NCBI GenBank assembly: GCA_016929465.1
Contig: JAFGIT010000322.1
Location: 1-6,175 of the forward strand
Direction of reading: 5' to 3'
Source of the DNA: JAFGIT01 sp016929465 [NCBI: Candidatus Coatesbacteria bacterium]
GTDB taxonomy: Bacteria; B130-G9
DNA length: 6,175 nucleotides
Shown piece by piece: positions 1-5,354 of the stretch. The position numbers were made by a program, and so were the translations under genes. Numbering within the stretch: position 1 is the stretch's first letter; every line of letters starts with the position of its first letter. The notes under the pieces are model-generated. The model saw only the letters and a program-made list of their open reading frames with translations. It ran no database searches and had not been told where the DNA came from.

Positions 1-742
1 CAACTTGATCGTGGTCATAGCCCTGCGTCTCGGCTTCACCGACAAGCACTCTGAGCATGTTTGGTATCTCGAGGTCTCTCGTCCCCAGACCATAGCCGAT
101 ACTCTCGATCTTCATCGCGGGCGATGCACCGAAGCTCTTGCATAGGTTTTTGACCAGTGCTGCCCCGGTGGGTGTCGTGAGCTCTGCCTGGATGCCGCGG
201 GAATAAACAGGGATGCCCTTTAGAATATCGAGCGTGGCAGGCGCAGGGACCGGAATCTCACCATGCTGGCATTTAACAAATCCCGTGCCCAAATGGATCT
301 TCGAGCAATATGCCTCCTCGATGCCCAGCAGTTCCAGCGCAACTACCGAGCCGATTATGTCCACGATGGAGTCGAGGCCACCCACTTCATGAAAATGGAC
401 CTTTTGGATATCTGTCTGATGTATCCGGGCCTCAGCCTCGGCAATACATTTGAAGATCGCCTTGCACTTCGCCCTTGTCGCGTCGCTTAGCTCGCTATTA
501 TCCAGTATCTCGATCATGTGGCGCAAATGGCGATGAGTATGGCCCTCGTTCACCTCGATGTTGAACTTGGTCCCCGAAAGAGCGCCCTTCATGCCCCTGA
601 AAGCGCTTATTTTGAATCCAGGCACATTGAGCCTGGTTAGCTCTTCGTTGAGCTTGTCGATAGAAAGGCCCGCATCGAGCAGCGCCCCGATGAACATGTC
701 GCCGCTTACACCTGCGAAGCAATCGAAATAGGCTATCCTCAA
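1..742 (-). CDS. larC: LarC, nickel-inserting protein of NPN cofactor synthesis (3' end cut off by window edge)
   Basis: LarC performs the last step of nickel-pincer nucleotide synthesis, inserting Ni into pyridinium-3,5-bisthiocarboxylic acid mononucleotide in a CTP-dependent reaction (known for the family). I translated 247 uninterrupted codons from a TTG start at 742-740; the frame is still open at the window edge, so about 60% of a usual ~400-residue LarC is visible. Family landmarks are the N-terminal DCFAGVSGDM (residues 7-16), a His-containing stretch GHTHRHLRH (67-75), KVHFHEVGGLDSIVDI (114-129), HGEIPVPAPATL (160-171), TTPTGAAL (189-196) and GYGLGTRD (216-223). The TTG is chosen because the product then begins MRIAYFDC as LarC proteins do, it lies one base after the larB stop, and a GGGAG ribosome-binding site sits 6 bases upstream. 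An in-frame TAA lies a few codons further upstream. The C-terminal CTP-binding part is outside the window, as is the place where some LarC genes carry a programmed frameshift. Confidence 0.95.
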   Translation of the reverse strand, partial: MRIAYFDCFAGVSGDMFIGALLDAGLSIDKLNEELTRLNVPGFKISAFRGMKGALSGTKFNIEVNEGHTHRHLRHMIEILDNSELSDATRAKCKAIFKCIAEAEARIHQTDIQKVHFHEVGGLDSIVDIIGSVVALELLGIEEAYCSKIHLGTGFVKCQHGEIPVPAPATLDILKGIPVYSRGIQAELTTPTGAALVKNLCKSFGASPAMKIESIGYGLGTRDLEIPNMLRVLVGEAETQGYDHDQV

Positions 743-743
743 T

Positions 744-1502
744 TCACTCTCCCAATCTATTTATCATGCTGGCCGTATATCCGGCCCCGAAACCGTTGTC
801 GATATTGACAACCACTACCCCCGGCGAGCATGTGTTCAGCATCCCGAGCAAAGCGGCAACGCCGCCAAAGCTTGCCCCGTAGCCGATACTCGTCGGGACC
901 GCAATGACGGGCTTGCTCACAAGGCCGCCGACGATGCTGGCTAGAGCGCCCTCCATTCCCGCAACGACGACGAGAACATTCGCGGACAGAATCTTATCTT
1001 TATTGCCAAGCAACCTGTGAATGCCCGCCACTCCGACATCAAACAGGCGGTCCACTCGATTGCCCATGATCTCGGCGGTCACAGCCGCTTCCTCGGCGAT
1101 TGGCATGTCAGAGGTGCCCGCGCTCACAATCAGAACGGTCTTGTCATTGATGCACTCGCGGCATTCCCCGATGAGTATTATTCGGGCTTGCTCGTAGTAG
1201 ATCGCATCCGGTCTTTCCTTGCTAACCGCCTCAAAGGCAGAACTACTGGCCCTGGTTGCCATAGCTGGCGTCTGGCTCTCTGATAATCTTGCCATGATCC
1301 GGGCTACTTGCTCATCACTCTTGCCTGAGCACAAGACAACTTCCGGGAAGCCTCGGCGAATCTGCCTGTGCGTATCCAATTTGGCCCAGCCGAGGTCCTC
1401 ATAAGCTGGGGTGCGCAGCTGCCGACATGCGTCATCGATAGAGATGTCGCCCTTCGCAACCTCCTGCAGCAGTTTCCTGATCGCCTCAGCTTCCAATGCC
1501 AT
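744..1502 (-). CDS. larB: LarB, pyridinium-3,5-biscarboxylic acid mononucleotide synthase
   Basis: LarB starts NPN cofactor synthesis: it carboxylates C5 of the pyridinium ring of nicotinic acid adenine dinucleotide and hydrolyses the phosphoanhydride, releasing AMP (established for the Lactobacillus enzyme). The 252-residue product is full length. The N-terminal third is the LarB-specific region (YEDLGWAKLDTHRQIRRGFPEV, about 34-55, with the first part holding the conserved D-HR-R-GFPEV pattern). The C-terminal part is the PurE-like fold: VLIVSAGTSDMPIAEEA (123-139), DVGVAGIHRLL (155-165), AGMEGALASIVGGL (181-194), VPTSIGYGASFGG (202-214), and the end motif NIDNGFGAGY (233-242). Cys225 in LNTCSPG matches the catalytic cysteine (Cys221 in L. 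plantarum) that forms the cysteinyl-pyridine intermediate. The start codon lies inside the end of larE (17-base overlap) with a GAGGGAG site 4 bases upstream, so translation of the two is probably coupled. PurE itself is excluded by the N-terminal region and the C-terminal motif. Confidence 0.97.
   Translation of the reverse strand: MALEAEAIRKLLQEVAKGDISIDDACRQLRTPAYEDLGWAKLDTHRQIRRGFPEVVLCSGKSDEQVARIMARLSESQTPAMATRASSSAFEAVSKERPDAIYYEQARIILIGECRECINDKTVLIVSAGTSDMPIAEEAAVTAEIMGNRVDRLFDVGVAGIHRLLGNKDKILSANVLVVVAGMEGALASIVGGLVSKPVIAVPTSIGYGASFGGVAALLGMLNTCSPGVVVVNIDNGFGAGYTASMINRLGE
749..753 (-). promoter_or_regulatory. Ribosome-binding site for the TTG start of larC
   Basis: GGGAG on the minus strand, inside the last codons of larB, with 6 bases between it and the TTG at 742-740. 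It supports a non-ATG start directly behind the larB stop. The next in-frame ATG would remove the first 15 residues and part of the conserved SGDM motif. Confidence 0.7.
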
Positions 1503-2424
1503 CTCGCTCCCTCAAAGTGTCATTCATACTACCTGTTCTGTACCCCTCGATATCCAGACAGACGAATGTGTAGCCCAGGGACTTGAAATGGTCAATAATG
1601 CTCCTTGATAAATCATCCTTCAGAATACTATCAAAAGCGCCCCTTTCCATCTCAATCCTAGCGATATTGTCGTGGTCTCGGACCCTGACCAGTCCGATGC
1701 CGAGCTTTTTCAGAAAGGCCTCTGCGGCATCGATCCGAGAGAGTCGCTCCGGCGTTATCCCAATCCCGTAAGGAATGCGCGTCGCTAGGCACGCATCCGG
1801 CGGCGCATCCCAGTTCGGAAGTCCCATCTCTCTTGCCAGGGTCACGATTTCAGCCTTTGTGAATCCAGCCTGCTTGAGCGGGCTCTCTATTCCGAGTTCC
1901 CTTGCGGCTCTCGCACCGGGGCGATAATCGCTGTCGTCATCGAGATTAGCCCCGTTGACGACGTGTTTGATCCCCATACTCCCTGCGATCTCGAGAAGCT
2001 TTTTTCCGACATGCCTGGCACAGTAATAGCACCTGTCGGCGGTATTGGCGACGAACTCGGGGTCACTGAGCTGCTCTGTCCTGATTATATGATGCTCGAC
2101 GCCTATACCTCTCGCGATTGCGGCTGCTCTTTCGGCTGCGCTCTTCGGATATATCTCGCCCTGTGCCGTCACTGCCCTGGCTTTGTCCCCTAACACTTCG
2201 AAGGCAACCTTCAAGAGGAGGGTGCTATCGACGCCTCCCGAAAAGGCAACTAGAACGCTCCCCATGTCTGCAAGGATCGCCCTGAGAATGCTTAATTTCC
2301 GACCGAGGTCGGTCCCTTTCAGGGGAGAATTCTCTTCATCAGCCATCTGTGGACCCACGCCTTCATTCCGTTCTGACGAAACAATGGGATACTGCCCTGC
2401 GCAGTCAATCGACTGCAATCCCAT
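1486..2424 (-). CDS. larE: LarE, ATP-dependent sulfur insertase of NPN cofactor synthesis, three-cysteine type
   Basis: LarE activates the two carboxylates of the LarB product by adenylylation and replaces them with thiocarboxylates. The PP-loop signature SGGVDS (residues 62-67 counted from the ATG at 2424) shows the N-type ATP pyrophosphatase domain. The sulfur-transfer region follows: RCYYCARHVGKKLL (131-144), VNGANLDDDSDYRPG (156-170) and PPDACLATRIPYG (208-220). Cys212 in DACLATR corresponds to the sacrificial Cys176 of L. plantarum LarE. Cys132 and Cys135 form an added CxxC, as expected for [4Fe-4S]-carrying LarE such as that of Thermotoga maritima; use of a cluster here is inferred. The start is uncertain. 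The first 26 residues (from 2424) do not look like LarE and have no clear ribosome-binding site, while Met27 (ATG at 2346-2344) gives a typical LarE N-terminus, also with a weak site. The end overlaps larB by 17 bases. From 2424 the gene begins 9 bases after the Mrp-like gene. Confidence 0.95.
   Translation of the reverse strand: MGLQSIDCAGQYPIVSSERNEGVGPQMADEENSPLKGTDLGRKLSILRAILADMGSVLVAFSGGVDSTLLLKVAFEVLGDKARAVTAQGEIYPKSAAERAAAIARGIGVEHHIIRTEQLSDPEFVANTADRCYYCARHVGKKLLEIAGSMGIKHVVNGANLDDDSDYRPGARAARELGIESPLKQAGFTKAEIVTLAREMGLPNWDAPPDACLATRIPYGIGITPERLSRIDAAEAFLKKLGIGLVRVRDHDNIARIEMERGAFDSILKDDLSRSIIDHFKSLGYTFVCLDIEGYRTGSMNDTLRERDGIGS
1507..1513 (-). promoter_or_regulatory. Ribosome-binding site of larB within the end of larE
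   Basis: GAGGGAG on the minus strand, 4 bases before the larB ATG at 1502, embedded in the last codons of larE. It fixes the larB start and suggests coupled translation. Confidence 0.7.
2384..2424 (-). other. Two-part inverted repeat at the upstream larE start region
   Basis: On the minus strand an outer 7-base pair of arms (ATGGGAT, 2424-2418; ATCCCAT, 2390-2384) encloses a perfect inner 6-bp hairpin (GCAGTC, loop GATT, GACTGC; 2416-2401). One unpaired base lies on one side and ten (2400-2391) on the other. The ten-base bulge ends in GCAGT, so the central ACTGC could instead pair downstream, giving two mutually exclusive hairpins. The outer arm contains the candidate larE ATG at 2424. No T-run follows in the direction of transcription, so it is not a standard intrinsic terminator. 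A role in translation control, RNA processing or attenuation is inference; the arms are short enough for chance to be possible. Confidence 0.4.
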
Positions 2425-2433
2425 AAAAAGGGT

Positions 2434-3735
2434 CTAATGGTCGCAGAGATTGTCCCCGGACTCTAGTCCGCCTGCAAGATACGTGCTGACCAGTGTCTGT
2501 GGGTCATCCGACGGAACGCCAATGAAGACCTCTATATTCTGCTCCTCGAAGAGGCCTTTCGCCCTCTGGCCCATGCCGCCCGCTATAACGACCTCGACAT
2601 CCTTGTCCTTCAGCCATTTTGGAAGCAAGCCTGGCTCATGTGGCGGCGCATCGACCATCTCCATGCCTATGGTCTTCCCACCGGCCTTATCAACGTCGAA
2701 TATAGCGAACTGGTTGCAATGCCCAAAATGTGGCGAGAGCTTGCCACCTGCGAGGGGTAATGCGATTCGCATGCGATTCTCCTCGGTTGATGAGTCGTGT
2801 GATGCCGCCGTATCGGTTCTTGCGCCACCCGAGAAGTACTCCGAGGCATCTCCGAGCCGCTGCTTATGATACTCGAGCACCTTCTTGGCGATATTCTGGA
2901 AGGCAGCTGTCGCCCCGGAATCCTTGGCCTCGACGATGAATGACTTGCCCGCGTCGGATGCCATAGTAACCGCCTGGTCGATTGGGATGCTACCAAGGTA
3001 GGGTACATCGAGCTCATTTGCCATCCGGGCTCCGCCGCCGGCCTTGAATATATCGATTCGCTCCCCGCAGCCCGGGCAGACGAATCCGCTCATGTTCTCG
3101 ACAACGCCCATGACGGGAATGTGCAGTTTCCTGCAAAAATTGATGCACTTGCGGACATCTAGTACAGACAGATCCTGTGGAGTGGTCACAATTATGGCGC
3201 CTTCCGGCTTCTGCAGCATTTGCGCGATCGAGAGCGGCTCATCGCCGGTCCCCGGTGGTGAATCGACTATCAGATAGTCGAGGTCTCCCCACTGCACGTC
3301 CATCAGGAACTGCTTGATGACGCCGTACTTCATAGGCCCTCGCCAGATCACAGCGTCATCCTGGCTTCGCAGCATGAAGCCGATCGACATGACTTTCAGG
3401 TTGTTGCTGTAAGGAATTGGCAGGATCGTCTTGTCAATCCCCTGCGGCTTTGCATCCTCGAGGCCCAGAAGCTTCGGGATGCTGGGACCATGAATGTCAA
3501 CGTCCAAAAGCCCGACTTTCTTTCCCTGCTGGGCAAGATAGAAGGCGAGATTCGCCGCGACCGTGCTCTTCCCTACTCCGCCCTTGCCGGAAAGGACCAG
3601 TACCTTATGCTCTATATTCGAGAGGCGCCTCGTGATCTCCTCGTGGTCCTCTAGTTCATTCTTGATATGCTTATTTGCAGCACTCTCTGAGCAATCAGAC
3701 GAGCTGCATCCTTGACATTCTTTGTTATCGCTCAT
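2434..3735 (-). CDS. mrp: Mrp/NBP35-type Fe-S carrier ATPase fused to a NifX/NifB-like metallocluster-binding domain
   Basis: This 433-residue protein has three parts. Residues 1-45 hold Cys7, Cys10 and Cys15 (CQGCSSSDC), a short Cys-rich head seen in anaerobe Mrp/NBP35 proteins. Residues 46-290 are the Mrp ATPase: deviant Walker A SGKGGVGKST (49-58), DVDIHGPSIPKLLG (78-91), WRGPMK (131-136), Walker B-like LIVDSPPGTGDEPLS (155-169), and ENMSGFVCPGC (213-223). Cys220 and Cys223 are the CPxC pair that bridges a [4Fe-4S] cluster across the dimer. After a polar linker (about 296-320), residues 322-433 form a NifX/NafY-type dinitrogenase iron-molybdenum cofactor domain (MRIALPLAGGKLSPHFGHC, VVIAGGMGQRAKGLF). 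The family assembles or delivers Fe-S clusters in the cytoplasm; the client here is unknown. Its start overlaps the methyltransferase end by 11 bases, with GAGGG 5 bases upstream. This is not evidence for nitrogenase, since such domains are common in anaerobes without nif genes. Confidence 0.95.
   Translation of the reverse strand: MSDNKECQGCSSSDCSESAANKHIKNELEDHEEITRRLSNIEHKVLVLSGKGGVGKSTVAANLAFYLAQQGKKVGLLDVDIHGPSIPKLLGLEDAKPQGIDKTILPIPYSNNLKVMSIGFMLRSQDDAVIWRGPMKYGVIKQFLMDVQWGDLDYLIVDSPPGTGDEPLSIAQMLQKPEGAIIVTTPQDLSVLDVRKCINFCRKLHIPVMGVVENMSGFVCPGCGERIDIFKAGGGARMANELDVPYLGSIPIDQAVTMASDAGKSFIVEAKDSGATAAFQNIAKKVLEYHKQRLGDASEYFSGGARTDTAASHDSSTEENRMRIALPLAGGKLSPHFGHCNQFAIFDVDKAGGKTIGMEMVDAPPHEPGLLPKWLKDKDVEVVIAGGMGQRAKGLFEEQNIEVFIGVPSDDPQTLVSTYLAGGLESGDNLCDH
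2779..2784 (-). promoter_or_regulatory. Internal ribosome-binding site before the NifX-like domain
   Basis: GAGGAG on the minus strand lies 6 bases before an in-frame ATG (2772-2770) that encodes Met322 of the Mrp fusion, exactly where the NifX-like domain begins (MRIALPLAGG). Initiation here would give a separate 112-residue protein spanning 2772-2434, the size of free-standing proteins of this family. Glu-Glu codons in the linker can create this sequence by chance, so use as a start is inferred. Confidence 0.5.
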
Positions 3736-4426
3736 TGTCGCCCTCTATAGGAAATTGGATTTTCAATACTCCAACCATGAAGTCACCGAATGGCAGCCGA
3801 AATAGCCTGCCCACCGCATTTAGAACCACTGAGAACCACAATAGGCCTCGCCAGGGGAGCATAAATGCTGTCGAATAGACCTTCGCTACGCCGATCGTGT
3901 CGAGTAGATTACCAAGCTCATCGACGGACATCAAACGCGCACCGGCAAAAAGCGGCGATCTACGCCTTTTTCTCAACCATGCCATCAAGGACGCTCGATT
4001 CAACATCCCGATAACCATCCATCCACCGTATTTCGCACAACGCGCCGCCTCGAGAACTACCGCCCTTGCGTCACCCACGAACTCCAGCGACGTTATGGCT
4101 GAGATCAATTCGAAGCTTCCATCTTTGAAGGGCAGATGTATCGCATCGGCGCGCACGAATCTCGCGGATGGGATGCCCTTCGATCCTGCAACCTGGAGCA
4201 TTTGACGCGAGATATCAACGCCGACAACTCGGATGCCAGAGGATGTGAAATATTCCGTCCATTGGCCGGTACCGCACCCGATCTCCAGCATCAATCCATC
4301 GGCAGCAACAATCGGCAGCGCGCGGTCTATCGCCTTTTTCTGGATTCGGTCGTACATCCTTCCGACCGGGTTGTCATACCAGTCATCGTATCGGTCTGCG
4401 ACCAGATCGAAATCGTAGGTGCTCAT
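3725..4426 (-). CDS. Class I SAM-dependent methyltransferase (Methyltransf_11-like), substrate unknown
   Basis: The 233-residue product has the Rossmann methyltransferase motifs in order: FDLVADRYDDWYDNPVGR (6-23) at the N-terminus, motif I LEIGCGTGQW (47-56) for SAM binding, VVGVDIS (67-73) with the acidic residue that binds the SAM ribose, ADAIHLPF (93-100) and the following ELISAITSLEFV (106-117). The C-terminal quarter (about 187-222) is hydrophobic and aromatic, with FMLPWRGLLWFSVVLNAVGRLF as its core in two parts, FMLPWRGLLWF and SVVLNAVGRLF; it might form a substrate lid or touch the membrane. The motifs do not name a substrate. It sits between Fe-S ATPase genes in a cofactor operon, which suggests a maturation or cofactor role, but that is inference. 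No Shine-Dalgarno sequence precedes the ATG at 4426, and an in-frame TAG lies close upstream, so this start is the only plausible one. Translation may depend on upstream coupling. Confidence 0.9.
   Translation of the reverse strand: MSTYDFDLVADRYDDWYDNPVGRMYDRIQKKAIDRALPIVAADGLMLEIGCGTGQWTEYFTSSGIRVVGVDISRQMLQVAGSKGIPSARFVRADAIHLPFKDGSFELISAITSLEFVGDARAVVLEAARCAKYGGWMVIGMLNRASLMAWLRKRRRSPLFAGARLMSVDELGNLLDTIGVAKVYSTAFMLPWRGLLWFSVVLNAVGRLFRLPFGDFMVGVLKIQFPIEGDNER
3741..3745 (-). promoter_or_regulatory. Ribosome-binding site of the Mrp-NifX gene
   Basis: GAGGG on the minus strand, 5 bases before the ATG at 3735-3733, lies inside the last codons of the methyltransferase gene. It supports the start that places the Cys-rich head at the N-terminus. 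Confidence 0.6.
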
Positions 4427-4467
4427 TGCCGCTGAAGCCTAATCGCAACATCGCCGAAGAGCATCAT
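4423..4467 (-). CDS. Possible 14-codon coupling mini-ORF between the second MinD ATPase and the methyltransferase
   Basis: A short frame, MMLFGDVAIRLQRQ, begins with an ATG (4467-4465) that shares ATGA with the stop of the upstream ATPase gene, and ends with a TGA (4425-4423) that shares ATGA with the methyltransferase start. A ribosome finishing the ATPase could thus re-initiate twice and reach the methyltransferase, which has no Shine-Dalgarno site of its own. The peptide has no recognisable function, and both overlaps could be coincidence in a 37-base gap. It is better read as a possible translational relay than as a gene. Confidence 0.25.
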   Translation of the reverse strand: MMLFGDVAIRLQRQ

Positions 4468-5354
4468 GAGAGTTCTCGACTGACGGCTCCCCAAAGGGTC
4501 TCTATATCACGCGCGACGCCGCCACTTTCGAACTCGACGACGGATTTGCCTGCAACCTGAGCCCTCGTGACGGCCGAATCATACCGAATTCTGCCAAGCG
4601 GCTTCGCGCCGGCTCTTTCCGCCGAAGCTTCGATCATCTCGGTCATCTCAGGATTAAGGTCGAATTTGTTGACGCATACTGCCGCCCCGACGTCGAAGTG
4701 CCTGGTGAGTTCCAGCACCCGCTCCATGTCGTGCTTCCCAGAGAGCGTTGGCTCCGTCACGATCAGGACGAAGTCCGCCCCGGTAACCGACGCTATCACT
4801 GGACACCCGATTCCGGGAGAGCCATCGACGATGAGGAGGCCGAGTCCTTGCTCCTTCGCGACTCTCTTTGCCTCGCTTCTGACCAGAGATACCAGCTTGC
4901 CGCTATTCTCCTGCGCCGCAAATAGTTTGGCATGAACCATAGGGCCATGCCTGGTCTCGGAGATGTACCACTCCCCGTTCTGGGCGTCTTTGGACTCGAT
5001 CGCCTTCTCTACGCAGAAGTACGCGCAAACGCCGCATCCCTCGCAGGCTATCGGATCGATGCGAAATGTCTTCTCGACCTTTCCATTTCCCGGGCCATCG
5101 AAGAATATGGCATCGAATCTACATATTTCCTCGCACTTCCCGCATGCGGTGCAATGCCCCGGCAGGATTCTCGTGTCTCGTCCGCCGACGAAGATATCCC
5201 TCGAGAGTATCTTCGGATCGAGCACCAGGTGTAGATCTGCGGCGTCAACGTCGCAATCCGCGAGCACCTTATTTTGCGCAAGCGCCGCAAAGGAGGCGAC
5301 GATGCTGGTCTTTCCGGTTCCGCCCTTGCCGCTTATTACGACTAACTCTCGCAT
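4464..5354 (-). CDS. MinD/CooC-type P-loop ATPase with inserted 2x[4Fe-4S] ferredoxin domain (second of a tandem pair)
   Basis: The 296-residue product opens with a deviant Walker A motif, ISGKGGTGKTS (7-17), carrying the signature lysine of the MinD/ParA/NifH group, followed by LADCDVDAADLHL (31-43). The ferredoxin insert has two full Cys sets: CTACGKCEEIC (Cys68, 71, 74, 78) and CEGCGVCAYFC (Cys104, 107, 110, 114). The ATPase fold resumes with LLIVDGSPGIGCPVIAS (163-179), VTEPTLSGKHDM (199-210) and CVNKFDLN (217-224). Related proteins are widespread in anaerobes and usually come in neighbouring pairs; their role is poorly defined, with Fe-S or metal-cluster handling the common suggestion. 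The ATG at 5354 lies inside the end of the partner gene (13-base overlap) behind a strong GGGAGGT. The usual label 'cobyrinic acid a,c-diamide synthase' is misleading, since amidase motifs are absent. Confidence 0.94.
   Translation of the reverse strand: MRELVVISGKGGTGKTSIVASFAALAQNKVLADCDVDAADLHLVLDPKILSRDIFVGGRDTRILPGHCTACGKCEEICRFDAIFFDGPGNGKVEKTFRIDPIACEGCGVCAYFCVEKAIESKDAQNGEWYISETRHGPMVHAKLFAAQENSGKLVSLVRSEAKRVAKEQGLGLLIVDGSPGIGCPVIASVTGADFVLIVTEPTLSGKHDMERVLELTRHFDVGAAVCVNKFDLNPEMTEMIEASAERAGAKPLGRIRYDSAVTRAQVAGKSVVEFESGGVARDIETLWGAVSRELS

Noticed and set aside
498-722. A 74-codon minus-strand frame inside larC
   Set aside because: It is an Arg-rich out-of-frame shadow. The true larC frame across these bases gives the conserved N-terminus without interruption.
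744-1502. PurE (purine biosynthesis) instead of LarB
   Set aside because: The N-terminal LarB region and the C-terminal NIDNGFGAGY motif, together with larE and larC as neighbours, identify LarB.
2384-2430. Intrinsic terminator between the Mrp gene and larE
   Set aside because: The inverted repeat is there, but in the direction of transcription the T-run lies before it, not after, and no oppositely oriented gene needs a terminator here.
2434-2772. Evidence for nitrogenase cofactor synthesis (NifX-like domain)
   Set aside because: Domains of this type occur widely in anaerobes without nitrogenase, and no nif structural or nifB/E/N gene is present.
2761-2779. Direct repeat TGCGATTC twice, 11 bases apart, near a GCATGC palindrome
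   Set aside because: It is short and within the linker/domain border coding sequence; the repeated Arg/Ile-type codons explain it. The ribosome-binding site beside it is the more meaningful signal.
2450-2869. A 139-codon plus-strand open frame opposite the NifX-like domain
   Set aside because: It is antisense to a conserved domain, has no ribosome-binding site I could recognise and no family resemblance.
3263-3281. Perfect 8-bp inverted repeat (TCGACTAT, loop CAG, ATAGTCGA)
   Set aside because: It falls in the Walker B region of the Mrp gene and arises from the codons for Asp-Tyr-Leu-Ile-Val-Asp, all typical of the family. It is most simply a coding coincidence.
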